Source: Rutpela maculata (Eukaryota > Arthropoda > Insecta > Coleoptera > Cerambycidae). Taken from it: 64,000 nt of DNA. Position numbers and translations under genes: made by a program. The notes below the pieces were generated by a model, which saw only the letters and a program-made list of their open reading frames with translations, was not told where the DNA came from and ran no database searches. Below, piece after piece: positions 36,909-48,652 of the stretch. The stretch is taken from assembly GCA_936432065.2 (NCBI GenBank), contig OW386291.2:109557823-109621822 (forward strand). The letters run 5' to 3'. Position 1 is the first letter of the stretch. Each line of letters begins with the position of its first letter.

Positions 36909-38212
36909 TTATTTTTTCGGAAGGAAATTATATATGAATTTTCAATTTGATGTAATACTTTTTTATATTAGCTTTTTACTGAATTACATATAAATGTGAA
37001 TATAAATATAAATAAATGAATGTATTACTACCAAGTAAACACAGAAGTCCATCTAATCTAAAAATAATTTAATGGAACTAAGCATCTGTGAATTAATTCC
37101 AAAATGGTTATTCTTAGTAACTCCAGCAGTAACTACGGCTACAAGCATACTATTATTAATATTTCTGCGCTTCTCAAATTCAATACTAGTCAAAAATGTT
37201 GCGTGCATAGTATTTAATAAGTAAGATAATTAAATATTGGAATAGCTGTCTCAATAAAAATTCCTATTTCTTTATCAGCTGAATCAATCTATTTATAATA
37301 TTTTATCGTTTATGAAAGTGGAGATGTAAAACATTCTTCTAATTCATATAAAAATGCTTAGGGTGTTATACTTAGAATAACAATATAATATACTATGAGC
37401 TTTAGCTTTAGACATTTTTACTCAAACATTACCTTGCGTTGAGCTATAATATATATAATTATTCAAGTGGGTTTCCGTCAGTTATATAAATATACTAGGC
37501 ATCTCTCCTACTATTTCGTATCATACCAGATAAATTTATAGTTGTAACAAATATTAAGATTTCAAGGAAATTTCTAAAATCAACATAGTTTCTATTTGTA
37601 ATGATATTATGTTAAATATAGAAAAACAATTTGCTTTTATTTGCTCTCTAAAATTTCTTTAAATTAAGGAAAATTATTTTTTTCTTAAATCGGTCAAGAA
37701 TATCTATTTTCTCGGCGCAATTTTAGATTTCAAAATACACTATTATTAGCTACTTTCCCGGACTGTTTTTGATATAGTATATTTTAGTCATAGTAAATAT
37801 TAAACACTGAATCTCTGACTTTTATCACAACAATAAAAATTCCTTAATTTATAATAATATTTATTGCGAAAACTAGTATGTGTACCTCGTAGTAAAAGCA
37901 CATTTTCGGATTTCTATGCCTGTTGGCTTCAGCTTAACGCCTCGGCCAACAATTTACATCATCGTCCAGGAATGTATTGCTTTTACTACTAGATACACAA
38001 TGTACTATTTTCGGCAACCGTACCAAAAACATGCATTTTTAGAAATTTTTTGTTTCGAAAATGGCATTTTTCTGGCCTAGTCCAGAAAGCTCCAGGTTTT
38101 TGTTGACAACTGGTAATGACAGAATTAATCGGATAATCAAAAAAATCGTATTCATGGAGAAACACATATTTGACCATCGGAACTAAGTAATAACGCTTAG
38201 TTCTGTCATTAT
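36909..38212. other. AT-rich spacer; small foldback at 37876-38010
   Basis: No gene seen. TAGTAAAAGC-centred sequence at 37880-37905 reappears in complement at 37975-38008, forming a roughly 130-bp foldback with a GTTGGC/GCCAAC stem in its loop. Otherwise featureless. Confidence 0.45.
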
Positions 38213-38816
38213 TATACTCTTCGCAAAAATGAAGAGTATATTGTATTTGATCGGCACATTTCTAAAATCGTAAATATAGCACGTAGATAAAAAATTATCA
38301 TATCATTGTGTTAGTGAACGAATTCTAAACAACTTTCAAAATGTCCGTATGTCCGTCCGTCCGTCCGTCACGTTTCTTGTAAGCACGATAACTCAAAAAA
38401 GAAAAATCTGATTGGACTGAAATTTGGACAGTAAGTTAGTGTTAGCTAGGGGAAGAACCCTATTGTTTTTTAACAAAATCGATCAGTAAATAAAAATGTT
38501 ATTAATGATTTAAATTTAAGAATTTTTTTTTTATTTTTATATTTTTGTAAAAATTTACATGTTTTACATTTTTTACGTGTTAGGTAGTTCTTACGCTTTT
38601 AACTCGGAATCCAAGGGTCCCAGGTTCGAAACCCACATGTGGTATGGTATAGTTTTTTTAATTTTACTTTATTTTACACTGAGTCTTTCACCAACTAAGT
38701 TCGTACTAGAAAATTAAAAATGTCTAAAACTAACATTATTTACAAAAAACTGCGAAGAGTATCCTATAGAATATGTAACAGTTATTTAAAAAGTTTAGAA
38801 AACCGGCGAAGAGTAC
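38213..38816 (+). mobile_element. Family X TIR element, copy 1
   Basis: Starts TTATACTCTTCGC and ends GCGAAGAGTAC (nearly its complement). The order of parts is GTGTTAGTGAACGAATTC, a TGTCCG/TCCG microsatellite (38344-38369), GATAACTC, AGGGGAAGAACCCTATTG, an AT-rich middle, a tRNA-like module with AGGTTCGAAACCC (38621-38633), and AAAATGTCTAAAACTAAC near the end. No ORF. 604 bp. Confidence 0.82.
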
Positions 38817-38866
38817 GTTTTTAGCTTGTTTCTTGTTTATTATATAATTTTGAAATAAACGAAATT

Positions 38867-39765
38867 ATGGAAATTCTGGAAGGTAGCAACGGAAGCGGTA
38901 TAGAAAAGATGCCAGATGAAATTCTTGAAGTTGCGACTCAGGCTACCGTGCAGTAATTACCCGACAAGTCAAAACATAGGTATTAAAATGTCTACCATTT
39001 GTATGAAATTTGGACTCAAGGAAAAGGGGTAAAGATGAGTTCCAAAGATGTTATTTTGGCTTGCATATCTGAAAGATCGAAGACTTTAGTCTCATCAACT
39101 CTTTGGGATCGATATTCAATGTTGAAAGCAACTGTTTTATTAAAAAAGAACGTAGATATTGACAAATTTCCCAAAGCGATAGCTTTTCTAAAGAAGAAGA
39201 ATGTTGGATGTAAAGCTAAGAAGTCTAGGGATTTGACCAGAGCCCAAATTGATACTTTTTTTATTGAAGAAAAAGATGATAAATATCTAATGATAAAAGC
39301 AAGAACTATTAAAAAATCGCGGATGCTTGCAGGACAGAATAATTTACGAAAATGAACCTGGACGACATAGAAGATAAATCTTTTACTTATAAAGTACTCT
39401 AAAAAAATACTGTAAAACTCACATTGTAAGATTGATTGTGGTAATACAGAAAAAAGATTTGTCGCAACACCGTAAATATTAGTCGCTGCGACAACCGCAA
39501 TCCCACACAGATGGTTATTAATTTCCTACAAAAACAGAAGATGAAACCTTTGGATGTCTGGCATTAAGAATTGCAAAATTTCTGAACTTCCAAATCCAAA
39601 GGCATATACTGGCCATTATTTATGCCCACTTTAGACACCCTATTTGTAGAAGGATCTAGAAACATGACCAACTTAAAAAGACACGAGGGTTGGAGATCTA
39701 CAAGTGTAGAGGAAGGTTATCTTGAAAACTCGTTACAAAATAAGATAAGCATTGCCTAAACTATT
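38867..39765 (+). pseudogene. Crypton-type tyrosine recombinase gene, copy 2 (decayed)
   Basis: Starts with MEILEGSNGSGIEKMPDEIL. A stop and shift precede the open part at 38999-39355, which contains STLWDRYSMLKATVLLKK, DIDKFPKAIAFLKKK and SRDLTRAQID. LDDIEDKSFTYKVL follows. The C-terminal part is scattered over frames: LPNPKAYTGHYL in place of the usual YTGHCFRR box, LKRHEGWRSTSVEEGYLENS, then LQNK. Loss of the HxxR arginine and several stops make it inactive. It is a different lineage from copy 1, judging by divergence in every block. Confidence 0.8.
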
Positions 39766-39894
39766 CAGAATGCACTCGTTTACGACTCGTGCTGGAATCT
39801 TGTCCGGAAAAATGAACTTGTTACCTAAATAACCATTCTGTGTATCAGAAATTGCTACAATTTGTGTTTAGAGAAATTGTCCTCAAAATGAAAA

Positions 39895-42200
39895 TATTGA
39901 AGAACTACGTAATAAAGCTTTGGCAAAATTCAAACAAACAAGGCAAAATGGCCACTGGGTCTACTACAAACAACTCAGGAATTTAACTAATGCAGCTATT
40001 AAGGCTGAAAAGAAGGCTTATTTAAGACATAAATTTAATAATTGTAATATTAAAGAGAAATGGGGTGAGTTAAAAAAATTAAATATTGCTAGAAACCGAA
40101 AGATTAATATACCTGAACAGTTAAGTAATGTGGATGCTATTAACGATTTTTTTATCAATTCCTCTAATAATAATGATGTACCTAAAGATGAGTTAATAAA
40201 TTTTTATAATACCAATGTTAAAGAAGGCATAGATGGTTTATTTTCTTTTGAACTGATTTCTGATTTAGACGTAATTAAAATCATTCAAAATATAAAATCC
40301 AAAGCTTATGGATATGATAAATTAAATATAACTTTAATACATTTATGCTGTCCTTATATAGTTCCATTCTTAACACACATATATAATGAGTGTATAAATA
40401 CACACTACTTTCCTAAAGCTTGGAAAATAGTTTTAATATTTCCTCTACCTAAAATCAATCAACCTAGCGAATTGAGCCACCTGAGATCCATTAGTGTTTT
40501 ACGTGTCTTATCAAAAATTTTTGAAAAAATCTTAGAATTGCAAATTAGAGAATTTGTGAATCTCAATAATATTCTACCATTAAAACAGTCGGGATTTAGA
40601 TCTGGTTTCAGTTGTGCTACGGCCCTTGCTGACGTAACTGATGACATCATTGGAGCTACTGATAATAATAAAATCAGTGTATTAGTATTATTAGATTATA
40701 CGAAAGCTTTTGATATGATAAATCACCAATTGCATTTTTCAATTTTACACTTCTGTGGCTTTGAACGAAATTCCTCCAATCTAATTTTGTCATTCTTGTC
40801 GGATAGAATTCAACAAACAGTACTTAATAATAATATTTCACAACCACTGACGGTAGTTTCAGGTGTTCCGCAAGGAAGTATACTTGGACCGTTATTGTTT
40901 ACAATTTTTACATCAAATTTTCACAATTCCTTGCAATACTGCAATTATCATTTATATGCTAATGATACACAGATTTATTGTTCATTTCATGTTGAAGATC
41001 TACAGGAATATAGGAATTTAATTAACAACGATATAAAGAATTTGGTGTCAGTCTCTACTGACCATCTGCTTAAAATTAACCCTAGTAAATCATCTGCTGT
41101 AATATTTTGCAATGACAATGCACGTGAATTTGTGTCGAGAGAAATGAATATACAGATCGGAAATGATACAATCGCCTTTAATAACAGCTCGAAAAGTCTT
41201 GGTCTTATTATTGATCATAAATTAAGGTTTAAACAGCATATTACGAGTAAATTAAGAACAGCATATGCTGCTCTAAAAATGATATATACTCAGAGACGTT
41301 TTTTAAGCATGGAAGTAAAAAAAATATTATGTGATTCTCTAGTTTTGTCCCATTTTAATCATTGTGATGTGGTTTATGGCCCTTATATTGACAGCATCGA
41401 GACCCGGCGTATACAAAAAGTACAGAAGTACAGAATTCTTGTCTTCGTTTAATTTTTGGAATTCAACGCCGTCAAAGAATATCTCACATATTGAAAACTG
41501 CAGGATGGCTGAATATGTACAATCGCCGCAAACTTCACATGGCTTGTTTTTTTCATAAAATTTTAAAGTTTAGATCACCACCTTACCTCCTCAACAAGCT
41601 CTCTTTTAGAAATGATATTCATAACATTACTATTAGACGAAAAGATATTCTCACTATAACCACAACATCGTAAGGAAATATTCAAAAGGTCATTCTCTTA
41701 TAACATTGCTGCCTGTATAAATAAGCTACCCTTTAATGGACTCACCCTTTCATGCGTAAGTTTAAAAAAAACATTTAAAAAATATTTAATGCGAAATCAG
41801 TAAAGTGAAATCTTACCTTTTCCTGTAACTGCTCTATCTTTTTTTTATTTTTTGTTCCTTCCTTTATTTTATTTTTTTTCTCCTCTCATTTCCTAGCCTT
41901 CTCTCTCCTTCTGCTCTAGTCTGCTTCTTTTTCGCGCTGCTTTGATGTATTTCTTTTTTTAATTTTCTTATGTATTATGTTTTGTCTAGATATGAATATA
42001 AAGCCACATTACATGTACTTATATTTTTCTACTTCTGACGTTTTTATAGGCGGTAGTGGAAGAACAGTTTACTGGCTTCGACAGTAAACTGAACTACTCG
42101 CCTTTTATTTACCACTAGTGTAAATGTAATAATTTATTTTTATAAATTTTGTGAATTTGGGTAAATAATAAATGCTTTATTATTATTATTATTATATTTA
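39895..42200 (+). mobile_element. CR1/L2-like non-LTR retrotransposon, 5' truncated
   Basis: An ORF2 remnant, then a pyrimidine-rich 3' UTR (41815-41960) and a 3' end made of TTATTATTATTATTATTA (about 42177-42196), a short-repeat tail rather than poly(A). No endonuclease region is present. Target duplication not identified. Confidence 0.75.
39911..41803 (+). pseudogene. Reverse transcriptase of CR1/L2-like element
   Basis: Open from 39911 to about 41425. WVYYKQLRNLTNAAIKAEKK is the pre-RT linker. LSHLRSISVLRVLSKIFEK, QSGFRSGFSCATAL, VLLDYTKAFDMINH (first Asp) and SGVPQGSILGPLLF follow. YANDTQIY stands at the catalytic box, where Asn replaces the first Asp of YADD; this alone would be expected to kill polymerase activity. 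An 8-bp direct duplication (AAGTACAG twice, 41417-41432) shifts the frame. The next frame continues NSCLRLIFGIQRRQRI and GWLNMYNRRKLHMACFFHK to 41673. A second shift restores RSFSYNIAACINKLP and FKKYLMRNQ, then TAA at 41801-41803. Confidence 0.85.
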
Positions 42201-42771
42201 GAGTTTAATCTGGGAAAAGGGGTAAAATCAAATTTCGTAATCTGGAATCATCTTTTATACGACAAAATTCAGTTTTCCTTTTAGGAAGAACCGCAACCCA
42301 ATTTCGATACGCATTTTTGGTTACAAGTATAAGTTCATATTCTGTAATAAAGACATTTATAAGGAATAATTTGAGAAAATTAGTAAATTTTCATTTGAAA
42401 ATGGCGTGTTCTTAGCAACTGACTATTGTTTGTCTAATATAACTTTTTTTTCGATTCATTCCACTTAAAAATTTAATAGTTATTTATACACGAGTGCGCT
42501 ATATAGATTATAGGGTAATATGATGCAGCCCGAGGGCCTTTGACCTGAAGGATGCATGTTGCCCGATCGGCGTTAATCTAATAACGCTCGTGGTGCATAT
42601 AAAATTTCATTTTTTACGAAAAATAAATTTTTTTTAATGAAAAATGAATTTTTTATTTTTTAAATACATTTTTTTATTTTATATTAATATATATCAGTAT
42701 GTCGTGTTCTTTCAAATTTAGTAACCTAGTTCAAGCTGCTATCTTTTTCTTTTTACCTTCTTTGGAGTAGT
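42201..42771. other. No gene; short GC-rich structured patch
   Basis: AT-rich apart from 42520-42600. That patch has TGATGCAGCCCGAGGGCC and a roughly complementary CTCGTGGTGCAT nearby, suggesting a transposon end or hairpin. No partner end was found. Confidence 0.4.
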
Positions 42772-44150
42772 CTATGGCATTTGTTGATACTTTGAAATTT
42801 GTTGATTATTTAGTTGCTTTGCTTTGTACGTAGATAATACGTTTAACAAAACAAAAAAAAATAATATGATATTTTCTATCTTAGAATTACTATCAGAGAC
42901 CGTAGTGGTAGTATTATCGGCAAACATAGTAACACTACCTCTACTGATGAACTCTGGTAAGTCGTTAACATAAAGCATAAATAAGAGTGGGCCCAACGCT
43001 GACTCTTGAGGAACACTAAGTGTTTGAACGTCTTTTGGCTGTGAAATATGACTTTCTGGTATCACCCTAATCGTTCTGTTAGTCATGTATGATTCAATCC
43101 AATTCAGCAAATTACCACGTATACCAAATATTGTACAATTTTTGTATCAGTAGTTTCACATATGGTATCAAACGTTCGGGATAAATTGAACAGAATACCT
43201 ACACAAAGATTAAACTTTGTGTATTCGGTATTAAAAGGTAAGAAGCTGATTCTATTAATTTCTTTGTTCTAAATCCATGTGTTGAGCTGATGATAAAACT
43301 TTGTTAGTGTCTAAAAAAGATGAAATTAAGTTTTGGACAATTTTCTCAATGAGTTTCGAGAAGGTACTCAGTAATGATATTTGACGGTAATAGTCTATGT
43401 TAGTGGGATCATTTTTTTATGTAAAGGTACTCAGCAGTTTTTAGAAATCAGGAAAAATACCTTGTTCGATAGATTTGTTAATTATATGAGTCAATGGGGT
43501 GATTATTATATTTATAATTGATCTTATCAGTTTCAGTGTGAATTTGTATTTTTTATACAATTTAAAATTTTCATAATATTATCTTCTTCAATATATTGCT
43601 ATGAATATTTCTAGAGAGTGCACATGGTAAAGATAGATTTTCTCCAAAATGTTCAGCTAATTTGATATCATATATCGTACTGAAATATGTGACAAATTTA
43701 TCTGCTATGATCTCAACATATGACTCATTCATACCATTTTCACTTAATTCTATTTTGTTATTTGTATTAGTTTTTCTCCCAAGATTTTTATTTACTATAT
43801 TCCAAATTGTCTTAACTTTATTAGATAAAGAATTTATTTGATCTTTGTAGTATTTAGCACACCTTAATTTGATATTATATTTGTAATCTTTTATTTTTTT
43901 TTATATATAATTGCGTAATTTCATCACTGTTTACTGAGAGCCAATGTAAAGATTTTAATTTATCCCTCTTATTGCACAATTCTTCAGTAGGTATAGATTT
44001 TGTGTGATGTAGAGTTTTCACATTTTTTAAATAAGTGGACAACTTATATTTAAGGTATCTATTAACAATGACAAAAATATAGAAAATGCCACATTGATGT
44101 TATCCATATGGTATATAAAGAACTAGTCAATTTTACCTACATTATGTATA
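42772..44150 (-). pseudogene. CR1/Jockey-like reverse-transcriptase relic
   Basis: Minus strand, many shifts. Around 43900-43700 is a pre-RT segment with NKVKTIWNIVNKNLGRKT. Around 43480 are PLTHIINKSIEQGIF and PDF. Around 43400-43300 are DPTNIDYYRQISLLSTFSK, LIEKIVQNLISSFLDTNK and LSSAQH. Near 43170 is LFNLSRTFDTICE. Then 43110-42870 holds LLNWIESYMTNRTIRVI, SVPQESALGPLLFMLYVND and VTMFADNTTT, where FADN stands for the FADD catalytic box. The 3' part is lost. It is a different family from the element at 39.9-42.2 kb. Confidence 0.8.
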
Positions 44151-44160
44151 AACTTATTTA

Positions 44161-46673
44161 CACGAGGGGGCAACCGCAGGCGAAATTTTGTACACCTAAT
44201 ACCTATTCTAGAAAAATTCCCTCTATTTTCCCTTTAATTCCTTGTAATTCCCCTAATTCCTCAAATACCTTTATTTCCTCCTAATACCTTAATATTTTCT
44301 AAATTATCTCGGGAACGGTGCAGTTTTTGATAAAAATACCTATATACAAAATTATTCCTTATAAAATTCGCTATAAAAAACGTTTCCACACTTTTTTCCT
44401 AAAATTAATAGTACCGTGGGAAATAAGGCGCACTCATAAGGGTTGGTTCCGGTCAACACAATAAATTGTAATCTTTACTATAATCTACTTTAAAGTTCAA
44501 TACTTAACGCTAAAGCAGTAGCTACTAAACTCCGCCTAAAATTATAATAAATGTACCACTTCCCCCTCTCACCCCTATAAAATAACGCGATTTTTAATGA
44601 AGCGAGAATATTGTATACCGGGTGGCTCAGCCGATAGGGACACTGTTGTAACTTTTAAATGGGCGAATGGATTTTTTTCAAATTCGGTGTAGTGATATGG
44701 GATATAATTTCCAATTATATAGTGTAAAGAACCAAAATGGCCGACTTCCTGTTTCGATTTTACCCGAAAGTGGTTTAAAATACCCGCTTTTTGCGTAAAA
44801 TCCCGCACATTGGCAGCCCTGAACAGTAACAGCGTTTACAGCAAGCTCTAAAATAATGCAGTGACCTTGTGTCGTCTGAGATGTAGTGGGAGAAATTGAA
44901 ATTTTTTGTGTGGTGGTGTATAGATATTTATACTCTTTTCGCGTAAAGACAGCTTTGGAAATAACCATACGGATATTCAGCGAATTATATGACCTGCGCT
45001 GATTACATTTGCGTCTCATTTACCAAAGTACTATTAATTTTAGGAACAAATTTTAGAGAAGTTTTTTGTAGAGAATTTTATAAGGAATAATTCTGTATAT
45101 AGGTTTTTTTATGGAAAAATGCACCGTTCCAGAAATAATCTAGAAAACCTCAAACTGGCGGTGGAAACGACGTCCTCTAGGGAATGAAGCACACAATTTT
45201 TGAAACTTTATGAATTTTGTCCGATATATTACAATTTTAACTGTTATATTACTAAAGTATTACAAGACATCGTGCAAAGTTTTAATAATGCAAAAGCCAG
45301 TCGTGGAGAAATTGTAGACGTAGGAGCGCGATTTGTTCTAGCTTTATACAACTCTACCTCCGCAGAAAAAAGTCTAGATGTATACAGATTCGTGACTTTT
45401 AACAAACTTGTTGGTAAAGCGAACAATACTGTAATATTATCAAAACTACCAACAACTTTTGCTGCTGCTCGACAACACGTTTCTTACCAAATTCAAACAT
45501 GGAAAAACGTTGCGCTAGAAGCTACTGATTGGGGATGGAAAAAAGTTGGTGGTATATTAACCCGAACTATGACAATAAAAGAACCGGCTCCCGAATCTGT
45601 TTTAAAACTAATTTCTTGTTCATGCAAATTAGGGTGCGAAAACAGGTGCAGTTGAAGAAGAGCAGGCTTACGTTTCTTCACAATGTGTTACCATTACCAC
45701 GGACAAGCATGCATGAATGTCGAATCTATGGAAGACGATAAAGATTAATTAACGTACGTAACCTTTTGATAATTAGTGGATTCGGCCTACAGAGGACACC
45801 ACACGCCAAGTACTTTACCTCTAGGGTGGCGTGGAAACAAATACAATATACAATTTTCTCGCTTCTTTAAAAATCGCGTTATTTTATAGAGGTGAGAGGG
45901 TGGAAGTGGTACATTCATTAATAATTTTAGGTGGAGTTTAGTAGCTACTGCTTTAGCGTTAAGCCTTGAACTTTAAAGTAAATTATAGTAAAGATTACAA
46001 TTTATTGTGTTGACCGGAACCAACCCTTATGTGTGCGCCTTATTTCCCACGGTACTATTAATTTTAGGAAAAAAAGTGTAGACTGTAGAGACGTTTTTTA
46101 TAGAGAATTTTATAAGGTATAATTAGTCAAAAAGTGCACCGTTCCCGAGATAATCTAGAAAACCTCAAAATGGGGGTGGAAACGGCGTCCTAGGGGATGA
46201 AGCACACTATTTAGGGCTGGGAACTTTTCGGTTTAGTAATTTTTATGCTATCCTTAACATTTTTACCAATTTTCAAAACTTTATGAATTTTGTCCGATAT
46301 AAATCGTTATATTACTGAACTAGAAGTCCATAGTATCATCGGTAGTTTAATTAAATTAAATATCTTTTCTTTACTAGATATTTTTAGCGCTAATCTCGGC
46401 GCTAATGTTTTTACAACACTAACGTCCTTTCTATAAGAATTGGTATGTAATTCTTCAAGATAAACATTCTATTTCAATATTTTTACGCTCTAATTCCCTC
46501 CTAATACCTTTTATTTCCTCTTAATTCCCTTCTAATACCTCGTAATAATATTTATTTCCTCCAAATTCCCCTGTAATTCCCTTAATACCTAATAATTCCT
46601 TCCGAAATACCTTCAATTCCTTCCTAATTCCTTCGATTTGTACACCATTTCCCCTCAGCGGTTGTCCCCACGC
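44161..46673. mobile_element. E3: long-inverted-repeat element with a nuclease-like gene fragment
   Basis: Flanked by the 8-bp direct repeat ACTTATTT (44153-44160 and 46674-46681). Ends are CGAGGGGGCAACCGC and its complement GCGGTTGTCCCCACG. The subterminal regions are rich in AATTCC and AATACC repeats. Inner arms 44410-44620 and 45850-46070 are inverted copies (ACCGTGGGAAATAAGGCGCA, AGCAGTAGCTACTAAACTCC, CCACTTCCCCCTCTCACC). A further block, 45028-45250, is directly repeated at 46060-46320. In the middle is a C-terminal fragment of a TGCD-family gene. Element length 2513 bp. Confidence 0.85.
45258..45748 (+). pseudogene. TGCD-family protein, C-terminal fragment (E3)
   Basis: The frame contains IVDVGARFVLALYN, SKLPTTFAAARQHVSYQIQ, ATDWGWKK and KEPAPESVLKLISCSCKLGC. 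A TGA at 45653-45655 follows, then the same frame continues RRAGLRFFTMCYHYHGQACM to a TAA at 45746-45748. The TGA falls where the Cys-rich CxC array should have a residue, probably Cys. The nuclease-motif part (EAD, DTD, GCD) is missing. The first codons of the longer open frame (45200-45257) come from element sequence also present at 46277. The family match rests on the LPxTxAAxxxH, WGWK and PAPxxLL(K/N)xIxCxC signature, as I remember it. Confidence 0.82.
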
Positions 46674-46826
46674 ACTTATTTCATCAAGGCAATAAAATAG
46701 GTATAAAATTTCACTCTCCTATTTTCTTTGTGTTTTTTAGTAATTCTTGGCTTTCAATTGTAACAAATATTTGTTTATAACGGAGTATCTTCTAGGTAGG
46801 GCTAGAATGCCTTATATTTCTCTTTG

Positions 46827-47518
46827 TTATACTCTTTGCAAAAACGAAGAGTATATTGTATTTAATCGGCACATTTCTAAATCAGTAAATATAGCTCGTA
46901 GAGAAAATTTTTTTATATCGTTATGTTAGTGAACGAATTCTGAACAACTTTCAAAATGTCCGTCTGTCCATCCGTCCGTCACTCAAGAAAGAACCGATAA
47001 CTCAAGAAAGAAAAATCCGATTGTATTGAAATTTGGAGAGTAACTTAGTGTTAGCTAGAGGAAGAACCCTATTGTTTTTTAACAAAATAGATTGGTAAAT
47101 AAAAAAATTATTAGTAATTTAAAATTAAAAAAAATATTTTTTACATTTTTTTATGGTTTGTAATAAATAGAAACCTTGCGAAATGTTATTTCCTATCACT
47201 ATTTTTTTTTAATACATTTTACTAATGTGTGTTTGCTAATAATCACAATAAATTTTCTAATAGTATATATTACACTCATTAACAATTTTAGCAATAAGAA
47301 ATGGTGGTGTAGCGGCAAGAGTTTCGTCTCGCAGGGTCCCGGGTTCGATCCCTCATATCGTGATTTTTTTTTTCATATATTTTTTTTTTCACAACAAAGT
47401 TGGTATCACAAAATTTAGAATGTCCAAAAACTAACATTATTTACAAGAAAAATAAGAGTATCCTATAGAATGTGTAACAATTATATAAAAAGCTCAGTAA
47501 GCTCGGCGAAGAGTATAA
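46827..47518 (+). mobile_element. Family X TIR element, copy 2
   Basis: Starts TTATACTCTTTGC and ends GCGAAGAGTATAA. It shares all landmarks of copy 1. The microsatellite is short (TGTCCGTCTGTCCATCCGTC). The tRNA-like module at 47301-47360 has a GGTGTAGCGGCAAGAG A-box-like segment and GGGTTCGATCCC, clearly different from the module in copy 1. 692 bp, non-coding. Confidence 0.82.
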
Positions 47519-47696
47519 TGCTTCCACTAGTTTACATTAACTTTTAAATGATCCAATATATTTATCTACCACATTTTTGTTGTTTGAATATTCTTGTATA
47601 ATATAGTAAAAATCTTGAAGCTGATAACTATTAAAATATTAATAAACCATTTTATGAAATTCGGACTCTTCTTTCCTCGACTCTTCCTTCCTAGTT

Positions 47697-48125
47697 CATA
47701 AATTACTCCCTTAAGAATAGGATTTTGCAGAGTAAGAGGGAAATATGCGTTTATTTTCGATTTATTATAAACATTTAAAAACCAAACATAGTATAGTCTT
47801 TAAAACTGTTTTAGATACTTCCTATAGGTCAAATGAATACAACCATATATATTTTTTATTGTAATTTGTGTTGTAATTGAATATAGCTGTGTGTAAATGA
47901 AAATAGTTCCTAATTTCGTTATTAGAGCATGGCATTTAACTATATACAAAATTTATGATAAACACTGTATATGGTCGTATTCCTTAGAACCATGGGAAGT
48001 ACCTGAAACTATTTTAAAGATTAGACTATTTATGATTTTTAAAATATTTATAATAAACCGAAAATAAACGCATACTTCCCTCTCACTGTGCAAAATCCCA
48101 TCCTAAAATGGGAATACGGTCGTAT
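47697..48125. repeat. Foldback MITE upstream of the candidate exon
   Basis: Arms 47697-47850 and 47960-48125 are complementary, sharing GGATTTTGCA, AGAGGGAAATATGCGTTTAT and GATACTTCC against its complement. The central region is AT-rich. Non-coding. Confidence 0.75.
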
Positions 48126-48443
48126 ACACGAGAAATGCATGAAATTATCTGCTTGGTTATTTTTACATTTGTGTCTCTAATGCCAGCCTACGACAACTAT
48201 GACACTCCTGAAACCGAATTAATGTGTCCCGCTTGATATATCGTCCATAATTATTCCAAACATCACAATGTATCGTTTAAATGACGACGGACATATACCA
48301 GCGACCGTATCCAAGGCTCCGCATGCTTGAGCTGCAAATAGCAGAAATCTACTCGCGAAGTGCCAAAGTAGATAGCGCGCTCGCACTTTCGTACACTACA
48401 CACACACGCTTGATACGTCAAATGAATCACAATCAAGAGTATT

Positions 48444-48652
48444 ATGAGTTTCGTTAAGAACATATTCGGTAAAATGAGTGATAACAAAGAAGAAGTTGAG
48501 GATGAAGAGGACGTTAGCGAAGAAACGTCTGTTTCTTCAGACACTGGCATTTTTAGTCCGGGAAATAGTAATAGTGATCTCGATACTAGACTTGAGAATG
48601 CTGGGATGGTGGAGGCTGACTGTTCAACAATTTCAAATTTCTTCGGATACTG
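48444..48652 (+). CDS. Candidate first exon of an unidentified host gene
   Basis: An open stretch from ATG at 48444 runs to a splice-donor-like TG|GTATGTTTTT at 48653. The second ATG at 48474 (GTAAAATGAGTG) has the better start context. The product begins MSFVKNIFGKMSDNKEEVE. It is strongly acidic and Ser/Thr-rich, with EDEEDVSEETSVSSDTG, then NSDLDTRLENAGMVEADC and ISNFFGYW before the donor. The 300 bases upstream are less AT-rich than the neighbourhood, with several CpGs, as a promoter might be. No transposon motif is present. I do not recognise the family, and downstream exons are not identified in this window. Exon status is an inference from composition and the donor site. Confidence 0.4.

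Noticed and set aside
38600..38640. tRNA gene within family X
   Set aside because: Only a B-box-like segment is present; a cloverleaf does not form and the segment differs between copies.
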